This document shows, piece by piece, positions 25,610 to 37,440 of a stretch of DNA of 64,000 bases (positions are counted from its first letter, which is position 1; every line of letters starts with the position of its first letter). The notes under the pieces were generated by a model. The model was not told the origin of the DNA. It did not search any database and saw nothing but the letters and a program-made list of their open reading frames with translations. The stretch lies in NCBI RefSeq assembly GCF_040054535.1, contig NC_090794.1:3780501-3844500 (forward strand), written 5' to 3'. The position numbers and the translations under genes are program-made. The DNA comes from Antennarius striatus (lineage: Eukaryota; Chordata; Actinopteri; Lophiiformes; Antennariidae).

Positions 25610-26571
25610 ACTAGGCGGCGCCATAGGATAAAGTGATATTGAATCGTTTTCATGACGTCCGCTAGGAGTCGCTAAACAACCCTGTTTTATTTCGACATCA
25701 GTCCCACCGTCTCCTTTCACACCGGCGCTGTATTCATTTGAATGTTAAAACTGTGAGACGCTAGCGAACCTGTTTATAGAGGAGTTGTTAAGTTTAAATC
25801 CCTTTTCCCACATTTTGGATTTTCAAACTTGATGCGACTTCATGAAGCTTCACGACATGAATCGGTTGGTATTTAACTTTACGACTTAAACGTAACATTT
25901 GAACTACATTTAAAAGTCGTATGTTTCTTGAGTTGGAAGGCTAACTAGCTAGCTCGCATTAGCGGCCCTGTTTATTACGTTTGTTACAAGTCAGCGTCAC
26001 CGTTTATTCTTGATGGTTGAGCTCTGAGCTAACAATTAAAGCTAACTATAGGTCTACATTACCAGGTAGCACGTAACAAGTTAAGTAAAGGGTGAAACAA
26101 AATGCAGCTTCATTCCAAAACATAGCTTCGGGTATGTGTGTAGCAGGTTGGACAACTTGTTACTGTAACTCTAAATAACAACTAGTAACTTTAGTGAGTG
26201 TACGTAAGTGTTTGATCCATAGCCGGGAGGCTAACTTTAATGTAGCATTTTAATTGGCGTAGCTCATTTGCATTTGCTTTCTTTCTTTTTTTTTATTCAT
26301 TCGCACAGCAACGTCATATCCCACATGTCAAAAGAAGGAATTTAACGAATCAGTTCTTGTTTTTCCTGCCACTACACAACAAAACGACAATCATAAACTC
26401 CAGATCGGGGCGGATATATTAATGATTGCTCTCAAACTGTTATTTGACAGTGCACCTTGTTATGACAGCTTGTAAGCATCAGCCAGTTAGCATGTGTGAC
26501 AACAAGAAGTCAACCAGAACAAATCAAATGGCCTTCAGCGATCCTGCCTGGACTTTACTGCCGCAGAGAAC
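25610..26571 (+). promoter_or_regulatory. KATNBL1 upstream region and 5' leader
   Basis: No coding exon is recognisable. The promoter and non-coding first exon(s) of KATNBL1 must lie here or upstream, but no single TATA or initiator is convincing. A 15-codon upstream ORF (26528-26575) ends in the last part of the leader. The KATNBL1 frame stays open upstream of its first ATG back to 26500 without another ATG. Confidence 0.4.
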
Positions 26572-26575
26572 ATGA
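26528..26575 (+). promoter_or_regulatory. upstream ORF overlapping KATNBL1 start
   Basis: ATG at 26528-26530 begins a 15-codon frame ([15 protein letters not shown]) ending in TGA at 26573-26575. The TGA shares bases with the KATNBL1 ATG at 26572-26574, so the junction reads ATGA. The upstream ATG has C at -3 and G at +4; the main ATG has A at -3. Such an overlap could permit termination-reinitiation and dampen translation, provided the leader is transcribed as one exon. Confidence 0.5.
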
Positions 26576-29500
26576 AGCAGGTAGGTTTGACAATCAGTAA
26601 ATACCGTGTTTTGTTTGTGTTCATAACTGACCTGTTGTCTCTTCAAGCCTGGTAACTGTGAGGTACAGTGAAGTGGTGTTCTACAGACTGTAGTAGTGGC
26701 TTCATTCCTTATCCTTTTGTTTTAGGTGGATATAATAAGTAAGGAAGATTTAGATAAAGAAAGGTGAGTCTCTTAGTCATTCACCTGCATTCACTGGCTA
26801 TGTTCCACAGACCATCCCATCTCAGTCACTGGATCATTGGGGCACCTTCCCATCATCATTAGCATCACGTTTGTGGATGTGAATTGTTTTAGTTTTTCTA
26901 AATTGAGACAGCTGTGCTTCTCAACCATATTAACTTTCCCTTTGACAGATTTCAAGTCCATTACGGATTGCACAGCGCGGTCAAAGTGAAGCGATTGTCG
27001 TCATTGAAGAAGAAGAAGTGCTGTCCAGTGGTGGAGGTGGGCTTAAAGCTGCACCGCAAAACAGCAGATGTAGGCTGTGCCCATGACCCCGGCATGGCCA
27101 ACAAAGAAAATGAACTGACGTGCTCCGATGATGTTCGGGGCATGCACAATGACAAGTGCGGGCTCCCTGTAAACTCTGCAGAGGGCTCCAAGATGGCAGG
27201 GGCCAGCTCCAAGTACAGCGACCTCTCTGAGGTGATATCTCAGTCATGACAAATGACCAGTGTTTCTTTTCCCTGTACAGCAAACGCTGTTCTGTCTATT
27301 TTTGATCTCAATTCTTTTTGTGCTCTGTTTGCATAGCTATCAAAGGACCATGAAACAATGACACACGTCCTATTTGGAAGGAATCTACGACTAAAAGTAG
27401 CTCAAACACTGTGGAGAAGAAACACAAGTGAATTTGTAGCCTACTTGATAAGGTGAAAGCGACTGCTGGTCATCTGTAGTTTGTTTGCCTCTGTTGCATA
27501 AAATGTATTAACTTTGATCGTTTTTGATTTTTCCAGAATTCAAGACACAGGGGTGTTGCTCGACTGCTTACCTGTCTTAACTAATGAGTGAGTTTTGCTC
27601 TGGATATTTTGCCTTACTGATTTATAACTCATTTGCTACCAGTGCCTTGTCAGCAGACTTTCTTTGATTTTCCTGATATTTATCCATCTGTTCTTGACCG
27701 ATTGCAAGATGCTTCGTTCAGAGCAACACCATGTTCACTCGAAGGGGCATGCTGACAAACGCAGACTTTGTAGCGTCTTTCTCTGATTCTCCATCCTCTG
27801 TTCTAACTCTATGTAGATCATTGCGCTAGATTCCATGAGTAGAAGCCTGGTTTTAACTGACAAGCTCCGTCCCCCAGCCCCCTCTTGAAAAACGTAATTG
27901 GCATGTGGTGGAAAGTTGTCAATACAATAAAATAATACAATAAAATAACACAATGAAATTATATTATTTTACTATAAAATAATATAATATCACTGGCTGC
28001 CAATGATGTTTATAGACGTCTGTGGTGGAAAGTTTTTAATACAATAAAATAATTCAATAAAATAAAACAATGAAATTATATTATTTTACTATATTATTTT
28101 ATTGTATTTTATTGTATTAAAAACTTTCCACCACAGACGTCTATAAACATCATTGGCAGCCAGTGCGTTAATAATCCCCTGTAGTAGACCGTTTAGGGAA
28201 AGTTGGTTGATTGGCCTCTGTGTTGTTGTTTCAGCCTCCAGACTGAAGCATCATGTTTGTCACTTGGATGCTGCGTCGACCTCATACCCCAAGTAAAAGC
28301 GATTCTTGCTGCCAAATATGAAGAGTAAGTTTCCCTGAAGGATATCATAAATCTGTAATAATCTGTCTCTTTGACACAAAATTTGAAATCATTCAAGAAG
28401 TCGCAGCCAGTCTGAATGATAAATAATCTGATTAACATGTTTGTTCAGTAAAATATGTTCGAATTAGCATTTTTAACCTTCTGATCTGGGTGACAGACGT
28501 CTCATCAATGCCTTATGTTCTACTTTTTCTGCAGACACATAACGGTGGGTCTGCGTTGGATTCAGTCTGTCATCAAGAAATGGTGGCCAGAACTTTCTAA
28601 GAATGAGAAAAGACAGCGGGACAGTCGTTCAGAAGACAGGTGAGAAAAGCATGCTTCAAAAAATGTAAACTTAGTCCTCTTCAAGTCGACACGGGCCGTT
28701 AGTGTTTCACATGATGACGTTTGTGAGGAACAGAGAGAAAGAGCGACACGATATAGTAAAAAAAAAAACTGCAGTGAGGATTCATTCATCTGTTCTGTGC
28801 CTGTCCATTTGAGTGAGCCGTCAATGTCAACATGATTTCTCTGCCTCATCCACAGCCATCCTTCCTCCCCTCCTCCCTTCCTTCCTTTTCTCCTCCCCTC
28901 CTCCCTTCCTTCCTTTCTTTCTTCCTTCCATCCTCTGTGGTGTAGTTGAATACGCACTATTGCAGTAAAACTAAGTTGAAATTTTCTTATACCCCTACTA
29001 AAGGGAGCATGTTGGGTAACACCGCTGCTTTCTCCTTATTATTTCTCCTCAAATAATGCTAGACAGTATTCAGCGAAACTTCTCACACACTTTGTCGGGG
29101 CCCTAAAGGTGTGCATCTCACAAATGGTTTCTGTCGCACTGCTGCTATTCTGCTATGATGGGGGTCATGGCCTGTCTGCATCGTCTGTCAGATTTTCTAG
29201 TTACCTTCACATTTTTCAAATAAAAAAAGGAAAGGTCATATTTTCTATTTGATTGCGCTCTAGTAAAAACAAATATTAATCCTCCCCGTTATGCCTGTTT
29301 GCTGTTCATTTACTTGGGCTAATACGTTTGTGAAACTGACAGTAAAAGTTAATGTACAAAAATATATGAGTCCAAAATTCAGAGCTGTGGTTTGTGTTGC
29401 TGCCTTTAATGGAGTTTATTAACCGGATCTTTTAAAATGGGGAAAATTCCAGATGATTTTCCATTTGGCTCTCATTCACTTGTTAAAAAGAGATATCAAC

Positions 29501-30242
29501 TTAAATATGACCTTAATGCATGAAAACGTTTCCTCCTTGCACTGAAACTGAAACATTTATCCTGCATTTATCACAGGGGATTTAGAAGAAAGTCAGACTC
29601 ATAAATGAAATATTTGCCTCACTGGGTTTTTTTGAACCACGTATCACTTCTCAAGTAATTACATGGAAAAAGCGGCCCCTCACATTTCTAGCTGAATTCA
29701 TTAGCTTGCAGTGGGTGGAGGGCTTCTCGTCCTTGGCAGGAGACGGCGTTCTGGTTTCCTTGCGTCAATGGAGGGTCTCGTGTTCACACACCATCACCGA
29801 AATGCTAATGTCTGGTTTTGCTTATCGCAGGAATATTGAAATAATCAAGCAGCGGTTGAAGGACTTATGGAAGGAAGGAACCCTATTATGTTTGGTTCCC
29901 GGATCTACAGGTGAACTGGCAATGGTGAGAAGGCTTCAGACGTTTGGTTACACTATGTGCTTTTTTCCACCCTCTGTTTATTTTGTGTGGACACAGCAAA
30001 CTGTTCCCACTCTAAAAAAAAATCCTTCCTTGTCGGGTTGTGTTTAATTTGTTTGCATCATCAATGGAAATATATCTCCTATTTATAGCCAGTTTTTCAC
30101 AAAATAATCCAGATTGTCGTGACGTCTCCAATGAGAAAATTATGCAGCGGTTCAGGCTGCTGTGTTGGCCATGACAACACCTGACTGTTATCTGTGCTTC
30201 ATGTTACAGGCTATCGAGGCTTATCTATCTAAACTGCCCTGA
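26572..30242 (+). CDS. KATNBL1: katanin p80 regulatory subunit B1-like 1
   Basis: Nine coding exons join in frame to 272 residues: 26572-26580, 26726-26763, 26949-27231, 27337-27452, 27537-27587, 28235-28324, 28535-28639, 29831-29924, 30210-30242. All introns are GT-AG. The human protein is about 304 residues, with most of the length difference N-terminal. Residues 1-110 are basic and disordered ([16 protein letters not shown] at 67-72). From about residue 111 to the end is the katanin con80-type helical domain ([47 protein letters not shown]). Family members bind katanin p60 ATPases and modulate microtubule severing; in mammals the protein is nuclear in interphase and at spindle poles in mitosis. 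EMC7 follows 2.1 kb downstream on the same strand, as in human synteny. The start is the first in-frame ATG in the exon, but the frame remains open upstream, so an extra 5' coding exon cannot be excluded. Confidence 0.93.
27904..28165. repeat. palindrome with partial direct duplication
   Basis: Within KATNBL1 intron 5. The outer 61 bases of 27991-28165 (starting CACTGGCTGCCAATGATG) are matched perfectly by the reverse complement at the other end, leaving an AT-rich centre near 28078. The segment TGTGGTGGAAAG plus the following AT-rich stretch also occurs about 117 bp upstream (27904-27990), so part of the left arm is directly duplicated. It has the shape of a foldback DNA element. Stable cruciform or hairpin structure is expected. 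Confidence 0.92.
28857..28935. repeat. CCTT/CCTCC pyrimidine tract
   Basis: Almost pure pyrimidine run of CTTCC and CCTCC units in KATNBL1 intron 7, itself containing an internal duplication of a block of about 24 bases. A mirror-repeat tract of this kind can form triplex DNA. Confidence 0.9.
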
Positions 30243-30782
30243 AAGCTGTCGATGTAGCACTCTGAAGATGTGACCACTACTGCTGGATCATGGCTGTGCT
30301 ATGAACTGATAATGATGCCAGACATAAAGAAAGGGTTAGCTCCGCCGCGGAAAACTCAAACCTCTTACTGGGACTGAACCTGACAATTCAGACACCTCCC
30401 CTGGTTAGAGATGGAGACTCTTAAGGAGGGCTGAGAGAACCTTTCTGCAGAACAAAAGCGAAAACAGCAGATGACTGCTTCACATTGAAGTGGACCGTGT
30501 TGTGAAGGGACTTATTCACTGGACCTCTATGAGACCGGATGTAACGTCGCTCTATGAAGTGCCAAGCTCCTGGTCTCTCACTACGACAGTCTTGCACCTG
30601 TGGATGTAATGAATACTCCCACTGTTACGTTTTGCATCTGGGTCCACCAGAATCAGGAATATAAAACTGAAAGAGTCTTAAGTTATGAGAGTGCCGCAAA
30701 TTTCTTTTTTTTATTGTCTTGCATCTTAATTTGACGTTGGACTGGGAAATGTAAAAACAAGTGATTCTTTTAATCGTCTTTT

Positions 30783-30788
30783 AATAAA
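30783..30788 (+). terminator. KATNBL1 polyadenylation signal
   Basis: Canonical AATAAA 541 bp after the KATNBL1 stop codon and before the repeat-rich KATNBL1-EMC7 spacer. The usual hexamer for cleavage 10-30 bases downstream. Confidence 0.65.
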
Positions 30789-30824
30789 TTTACTTAAAAA
30801 ACATAAATGTGTATTTTAATTTGC

Positions 30825-31135
30825 GCATGGTGGCTCATTGAGTAGCGATGTTGCCTCACAGCAAGAAAGCTCTGGGTGTGATTTCTTCCTCTTTGGAGTT
30901 TGTGTGTTTTCTCTGTCTCTACGTGAGTTCTCCACCTCCAAAAACATACAGCTTAGGGGAATTAGTCACACCAAGTTGTTTGTATGTGTGAGTGTGAGCG
31001 GGACTGGTTGGTTGTCTTTCATGCAACGATTAGCTGGAGTCTTATCTGGGGTGTATCCCGGCTTTCGCCCGCAGCCAGCCAGGATGGACTCCAGAAGATT
31101 GGTGAGCCACAAGGTGAACAATGCAGTCAGACTGC
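30825..31135 (+). repeat. fish interspersed repeat, SINE-like copy
   Basis: The sequence has the familiar order of a dispersed fish repeat: a TGGCTCA(T)TGAGTAGCG box, GCCTCACAGCAAGAA, GGAGTTTG.GTGTTTTCTC, AAAACATACAGCTTAGG, GTGTGAGTGTGAGCG, then TGGGGTGTATCCCGGC and GGATGGACTCCAGAAG. The first box resembles a tRNA A box, so a tRNA-derived SINE origin is possible. The copy is diverged and has no protein. A 3' fragment of the same type recurs near 33.13 kb. Confidence 0.6.
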
Positions 31136-31280
31136 AACATCCCACAACACCCCTGAATTTAAGATTTTACTCTTGAGCTATTTACATAGGTCAAAGATCA
31201 AAGCTAGTGCTCTGACCTGCTTTCATAGATCAAAGTACTAGCTTTGGTCTTACATTGGCCTTCTCCCTCCTCTTTCTATT

Positions 31281-31490
31281 TTATCCAGTTCCTAAGTGTA
31301 CAAAAGTTGAAATTTGACCTTGACCTCGTTTTCTCAAGGTCATCATCTCATTTTCATCCCCTTTGCCACACGAGTAATGTGCTTTTTGTTTCATCTTTCT
31401 ATCTGCAATAGTTGCAAAGATATTTGGTGGACTAACGAACAAACAAACGGAGAGACGGACAGACGAACACACCAACGCTGACAATTACTA
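31281..31490 (-). repeat. interspersed repeat copy A
   Basis: On the minus strand this copy shares a long block with the plus-strand segment near 56.88-57.0 kb: CCACCAAATATCTTTGCAAC versus CCACCATTTTCACAACTGTTG, then AAGATGAAA.AAAAAGCACATTA, GTGGCAAAGGGGATGAAAAT, GAGATGATG. The flanks of both copies contain GACCTTGACCT or AAGGTCAAGG half-sites. Two diverged, oppositely oriented copies of one dispersed family are therefore present. The family identity is unknown to me. Confidence 0.85.
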
Positions 31491-32002
31491 TACATCACCG
31501 CTTTGAAGCGGGATCTAATAAGAGGCAAGAGAATGGAGAAATGAGACGGTACATCAGGCGGGATCTGAGGGAATTGTGTTTAGATATGCAGTGACATAGT
31601 GGCATAATATCATTGCTGCACCCTTCTGATCTTATTGAATTACCACAAGTGGTCAAACAAGCTTTGCAGGATTTCCTGTTTGTGGTTGTACTTTTTTTCT
31701 TTTTAAACAAAGCTTCATTAAACAAGAAAAAACAAAAAAAAATGGTTCCTTTATTAGCCTGGAGGGTTGATTCTTTGGAGATCATTGACAAGACAGGTGA
31801 ATGAGATAAACACAATAGAACTGACTGACTTTTTCAGTCAAAAATGCAAATTTAATTATACTTTTATACATTTGAATGGGGTTAATAAGTCAAGTCAATG
31901 GAAAATTAAACATTATTTATTTAAAAAAATGTACAGTAAGATCAAACAAGCTCCATTAAAATCAGAATATTTGCTGAAAAACTAGGTATATACTGTATAT
32001 AT

Positions 32003-32034
32003 ATACACACACACACACACACACCCATGTGTGT
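32003..32034. repeat. short AT/AC/GT repeat
   Basis: A short TATA-ACACAC tract followed by CCATGTGTGTG, about 10 dinucleotide copies, in the KATNBL1-EMC7 spacer. Confidence 0.85.
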
Positions 32035-32170
32035 GTAATTAAAAACATATACTAATGCTAGAGTGGACAAATATTTTTCCCTTCGGTTATTAATAAAGTT
32101 GATTCAATATTCAATCCCTTTGAACAATAACGGATTTCATGCATTTTTAATAAAGTTCCAAGTTCAAATG

Positions 32171-32178
32171 TGACGTCA
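32171..32178 (+). promoter_or_regulatory. CRE-like site in EMC7 promoter
   Basis: A full palindromic TGACGTCA lies 126 bp upstream of the EMC7 ATG, inside a locally more GC-rich stretch (32165-32235) that contrasts with the AT-rich flanks. CREB/ATF sites at this distance are common in housekeeping and ER-function promoters. Binding is not shown. Confidence 0.5.
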
Positions 32179-32304
32179 TTTTCCGCAGAGCCAGCTGATC
32201 GCCCCGGTCTTCCGCTCCCTCCGCCAGCTCCTGACTAAGATACATGTGGACACGCATATATTTAGATATTAAGGCTTCGTTTTAATTCGACATACATAGA
32301 AAAT

Positions 32305-34935
32305 ATGTTATCGACGGCTAAAGTGTCGCTGCTATGGTTTTGTATCCAGGCTGCCTTTGTCGTTGTGTTGTGTTTCACTGACATGGAAACGGGGCCTGGC
32401 GCAGGTGTATCGACACAACCGAACGGAGATCGGTTCAAAATCGAAGGAAGGGCGATAGTTCCGGGGATTAAAACACAAGACTGGGTCTCTACCGCCAGGG
32501 TCCAAGTGGACGGTGAGGAATACGTTGGATTCTTGAGGTAAGAAACAAGTCACAATTGTAGCCTAGCCTGCGAGTTAGCCTGTTCGCTACTAGGCTAGTT
32601 AGCATTAGCAAACAGCGAGCTATCTTCAACGTCAGAGTGGCTTGAAGTGATCATTCTCTTGCTGCTTTAGTTAATTGTCTCAAATTATTTACATCCTAGT
32701 AACTGTTTATAATCTCCAACCTTGAGTTAATTAATATTTAACTTCAACGAGGCCTTCTTAGATTCAGAAATGCTTTGACTACTAACTTTACACCTACCGA
32801 TAATTTTCAATATTATCGTGGTGCATTCATGGAAATCAAGATAAATGCATGTATGCGTTTTAAATGGATACAGTTAAAGTATTTTTTTAATGGTTTGAAA
32901 ATAATATAATCCAATTAAACTTCAGTCAATCAACTTTATATATGAAGTACTTTTCATGAACGAATTTGTAGCGCAAAGCGCTTTACAGAATTTAGAGCAA
33001 TAAGCACAATTAAAGAAAGAGAAACAATTACCAAGAAAACCTTCCCGCTATTCATACCACACACACATGAAAAATAAAATAGGACTGAAACAATAATTAT
33101 AATGAAATTAAATACTAAAAATATGTAAGATTACGTGGTGCACTGGCGTCGTGCCCGGAGTGTCCCCCGCCTCACGCCCTACGTCAGCTGGGACTGGCTC
33201 CAGCTCCCTGTGACCTGTTAGGGCGGATACAGCGGCGGTACATGAAAATGAATGAATGAAAAATATAGATACAATACCAGTAATTAAGATTAAATTCTTA
33301 AAAAGCAACATAAAATTGGGTAGACCCAGATGAGAACATAAGAAGGGTTTTTTTTATTTTATATACCCTAATGATCCGGAATGGAAATTAGTTGCACACT
33401 CTTTTACACTGTTAGTTCTTTGTCATGCATATACAGTGTATACAGGCTTTAAAACACCCACTTAAGGGACCCATAGGCATGCAGTGTGGGGGAGGTAGAG
33501 TGGCGGGCAGCTCTTACGTGGTGCGCCCTAATGAGCAACCTGTAAAGGGGACGGCGTTTTGCTCAAGGGTGCCTCCGCAGTGCTCGGGAGTTGAGCTGAC
33601 ACCTCCCGCTGTCAGCTCACACTCCGTGGTGACTAGGCGGGAGTGGGAATCGAAACCACCGATCTTGGGAACATTGGACGAATCGCTCTACCACTAAGCC
33701 ACTGCTGCCGTATTTATGTTTCAGTCTAGTAGTCAGTGATGGGAATCACAAGCTTGGCGAACTGTGACCAACGATTATTTTATACTGTTAGCAAGTATTT
33801 GTAAATATGGCTTGGAATGGCTTAATGGTTTGAATCTAAGCTGATTGGGTCATTCAAAGCTAACCGGTTAACACCTCTTAGGTGCGGCTGCTATATTGGA
33901 CACGTTTTCTTACAGGACTTTCATGGAATTAAGTTAAATGACCGTTCTCATCATACTGGGTTTACCACGAAGACATAAAAGTTCACATTTAAAGTAAAGA
34001 CTTATTTGTTAGCTCCTTTTTCTAAAGACTGAACCTTTGCTGATAGATGGATCAAACCACCTTTGTCTCATTAACTTTGAAAAAATCCAACTGTTGTTCT
34101 CCTCTCATTACAGAACCGATGGGAGTTTTGCTGTCAATGACGTCCCCTCGGGATCCTATGTTGTGGAAGTTGTCAGCCCTAATTATAGATTTGAACCCGT
34201 ACGTGTTGATATCACGTCGAAGGGCAAAATGAGGTGAGATCTTCTAATTAAGAAGATCAAGAACGCACTGTTTTGTGTCAGTTAGGTCAGCCATCTGTAG
34301 CATTCAGATTAGAATTCTCACAAAGGTTATTGTGTGTCGTTCCACAGAACACGTCTCGTGAATTACATCAAGACTTCAGAAGTAATTCGCCAGCAGTATC
34401 CTCTTCAAATCAGGGCTTCTGGCCTTCAAACCTACTTCATGAAGAGAGAAACCTGGGGCTGGACGGACTTTCTCATGAACCCAATGGTGAAAAAAATGCA
34501 TGCTTTTGCACGGAACTGACAATATATATGATGTCCATACATATAGTTCCAACAGGTTAAAGATATTTAATTTGTTTTTTTTCTTAAGGTCTTGATGATG
34601 GTTCTGCCTCTCCTGATCATTGTTTTACTGCCTAAAGTAGTGAACACCAATGACCCAGAGATGAGAAAGGTAAGGAATCCTTAATAACTGGTGTTATTTC
34701 AAAAATATTGAATATATGTTGAGTTCATCGTCTCAAATCTTGTTGTAGAAATTGTTTTTAAACTTCATTTAACCTGCCTTTACAGGAAATTGAGCAGTCC
34801 ATGAACATGCTGAGCCCCAACCCTGAGCTTCCGGATATGTCTGAGCTCGTGACGAAGTTCTTTTCTGGCTCCAAGGGTTCCAGTAAGGCAGGCGGCAGCA
34901 GCAAGGGCACCAGGCCAGCTGTCAAGAGGAGGTAG
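32305..34935 (+). CDS. EMC7: ER membrane protein complex subunit 7
   Basis: Five exons (32305-32537, 34114-34233, 34348-34486, 34589-34669, 34786-34935) join in frame to 240 residues; the human protein has 242. Residues 1-24 form a hydrophobic signal peptide. The lumenal beta-sandwich runs from about residue 41 ([10 protein letters not shown]) through [33 protein letters not shown] and [19 protein letters not shown] precedes one transmembrane segment at about 164-182 ([17 protein letters not shown]). A Ser/Gly/Lys-rich cytosolic tail ends KRR. The EMC inserts tail-anchored and multipass proteins, including GPCRs, into the ER membrane; EMC7 is a peripheral lumenal/single-pass subunit. The start is the first ATG before the signal peptide. 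Intron 1 (1.6 kb) holds repeats. Confidence 0.97.
32930..33120. repeat. fish repeat fragment in EMC7 intron 1
   Basis: CAACTTTATATATGAAGTAC...GTAGCGCAAAGCGCTTTACAG, followed by an A-rich stretch, resembles the recurrent fish motif in which a TTTATTTATATAGCGC-type start leads to GCTTTACAGA and A-rich sequence. No coding potential. Family assignment is from memory. Confidence 0.4.
33126..33262 (+). repeat. 3' fragment of fish interspersed repeat
   Basis: CCCCGCCTCACGCCCTACGTC, then AGCTGGGACTGGCTCCAGC, a GGATACAGCGGC and terminal (ATGA)n. This is the 3' portion of the dispersed repeat type seen at 30.83-31.13 kb, ending in the characteristic ATGAATGA tandem tail. Confidence 0.6.
33455..33711 (-). 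repeat. tRNA-derived SINE, antisense to EMC7
   Basis: On the minus strand an A box (GTGGCTTAGTGGTAGAGCG, around 33688-33706) is followed by a B box (GGTTTCGATTCC, 33647-33658), the spacing of an internal Pol III promoter. A non-tRNA body follows with GGCACCCTTGAGCAAAACG. The head does not fold as an intact tRNA (the B-box loop carries an extra T), so I call it a SINE, not a tRNA gene. It lies in EMC7 intron 1. Confidence 0.65.
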
Positions 34936-35308
34936 TACCATCCACACCTCTGTCTGCCTCATGAAGCTTGAACTGCGCCTTGGAAGCAGGATTTTATTCA
35001 AAGTGTCATTTTTTTCCCTCCCCTTTGGATCTATTGTACAGTTTACCTTATTGCTAGTTGTTTTCAGCAGATCCAGAATTAAGATATGCTAAAAACAAAA
35101 AAGATATGTTTTCATGCTGCACTGGTAGAAAGTTCTTATTCTTTGCAAAAGCTATTAACCTGACTCTATTTCTGTGCTATAACTATCCAGCGTGCATTTT
35201 TCCACTGCTGCTACTTCCACAACCCTAAAGAGAAAGAACATATACTGTATACAGAGACTTTTTTTTTCCTTCTATATCTTGTTTTTGATTTCAGTACATG
35301 AAACTGTG

Positions 35309-35314
35309 AATAAA
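35309..35314 (+). terminator. EMC7 polyadenylation signal
   Basis: Canonical AATAAA 374 bp after the EMC7 stop, followed by an AT-rich stretch. Likely marks the EMC7 3' end. Confidence 0.65.
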
Positions 35315-36898
35315 AATTAACTGAATTTTAAAAATGATAAATTCTTATTTAAATGTCTGGATTAATAAATTACGATGATATATTACAACTGTGTTTGAAT
35401 GTATGTATATTGAATAACAAACACATGGCTTTCTTAATTTCTTTAAAATTATCATCCTGTGTACACTTTGCACCTGAGGTCTATACATTAAAATTTGAAT
35501 TATTAACCATTTAAAGATTGGATAAAGCTGCTTGCACAATCTGTCGAGCTATACTTAAAAGGAAGCGCATCAAATGGTGAGTCATTCAGTTTAGCTCTTT
35601 CACCAAACAATTCCTGCTCAGTGTCCAGTTTCTGTTCAGTTGTAGCAGTGTATTTTGTATTTTAATAGAAGATGCTGCTTGGCGCTCACAACTTGGATTA
35701 GTCCTAAATGATCTACTTCTTTGAGACAGTGTCAAAATCTGATTTGAGATGATGAAAGGGATGACACACAAATGCCATCATCTGAATAATAAAAACTTGC
35801 TCATTTAAAGATATTTGAAGATAGAAGTAGAACAAAGGTCCTGAAGGCTAAAGCTCATTAGATTTTATTCAAATCAACATTTTGGGGGATTTTTTTTAAA
35901 AATTTGTCAGGCATACAAAAATTGTGTATTTATTTGGGATTACCTTCTTTCTGGGTGAGCTACTGCCAACAGGATGTTGTGGTATTGACCATATATGTTT
36001 TGTAATGGATGAATATACCATCCAGTAAACACAAGTTACATCCAATTTTATATATATGTTGGTTTTAGTGGGAAAAATAAAACATCAGCTCCATTATCTG
36101 ACTTTGCGATCTGGACTGACCAAGAATAATGTGCATTGAAAAAAGTAATCATTTAGCCTTTGAGTTTATATTTCACTGTTCATATCAGTACACAGACTCA
36201 CTTTCACAGAATCGCACAGACTGACAGAGCACAGATTCATTTACGAAGCGCTTTTTCCTCTGGGCAGAACAAAAGGCACAGAGTTTGGTAGATAACATTT
36301 GAAGTTACATCATTAAAAGACAAACGCAATAATTTACAACAGAGAAGATGCCTCAGGTGAAATGCATCCTAGTTTTTCTCCTACAGCAATATGACATGAA
36401 TAGAATTGTGATCCAGATACAATCTCATACACTTTGTCACAGCTGTGAATCTAATGTTTACACACCAAAATTTACACATTAGCCCTTCAACACAAAAATA
36501 TCAAATGCAAAAGCTGAGAAAAATGGAAAAAAAAAAAAAAAGAAAACATTCACCAAACACTGAAATACACTAAGCAATCTACACGAACCATTTGTGAGGT
36601 GTATAATCAGTGAAATATATTCTTTGTACTTTATTTTAAAATGTGTAACCCTACAATAGTTCCCTTATACAGAGTAGAAGTGAGCGATAGGATAAATGTG
36701 GGTTTATGTGAGGTTTAATGGACAGGTTCAGGTTTGCTTCACATTTATTCAGTAGGTTTCTAAAGTAAGTAGTTATTTAGCTCAGTAATGAATCCTTCTG
36801 TACACGTCGGCCCTGATTGACTCCAGAGAATTTTGGGGACAAAATTCAACATCCTTTTTACTTTAAAAGATCATTTTTGTCAGAGCTAGCATGAGGCT

Positions 36899-36924
36899 TC
36901 AAAAATAAATAAATAAATAAAACA
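36899..36924. repeat. (AAAT)n short tandem repeat
   Basis: About five AAAT/AAATA units in the CHRM5 3' side. Confidence 0.8.
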
Positions 36925-37227
36925 TTTTTATTAGGACTCAATACTGTATTAAAAACTTAAATCATAGATTTAAGGTATTTCAACTCATGGATCTTACATA
37001 ATGGCATGTAGGTTAAACCCATAAACCCATAACTCAGCGCACGCTGACACAAATGTCAAGGCATTCTGGAAGCATGTTGATTGTTTATCTGCCATTATAG
37101 GTAAATATACAGATTCCCTGCAATGATGTCATGTGTTTACTCAGCAAACAACCCAAGGAAAAGCTTGACTGGCATCTGCCTTAATAGACAATGTAAATAA
37201 CAGGAACAATCATGTCAGAGATGGTGA

Positions 37228-37292
37228 TTATTATTACTATTATTACAATTATTATTATTAATATTAATATTATTATTATTACTACTACTATG
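37228..37292. repeat. (ATT)n imperfect microsatellite
   Basis: Interrupted ATT/ACT trinucleotide array downstream of CHRM5. Confidence 0.9.
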
Positions 37293-37440
37293 AATGTCTA
37301 ATTCTTGGAGTTATTAAAGCAGAGGGGGGAAAAAATCCCTGGAGCCTCATATTAGCTTTAACTTCAGGTTTACTGACAGACATGCTGTAAGTCAAGTCAC
37401 ACAATGTCCTCCCAATGCATTGATATTAAACTATGAATAC

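Noticed and set aside
25324-25720. Lys/Glu-rich minus-strand ORFs
   Set aside because: They are translations of a CTT/TTC low-complexity tract next to the Tigger-like element; no conserved motif.
29706-30047. 113-codon plus-strand ORF
   Set aside because: It only overlaps KATNBL1 exon 8 in its true frame for part of its length; the rest is intron read-through.
33640-33711. tRNA gene on the minus strand
   Set aside because: A and B boxes are present, but the B-box loop has an extra base and the acceptor stem does not pair; a tRNA-derived SINE explains it better.
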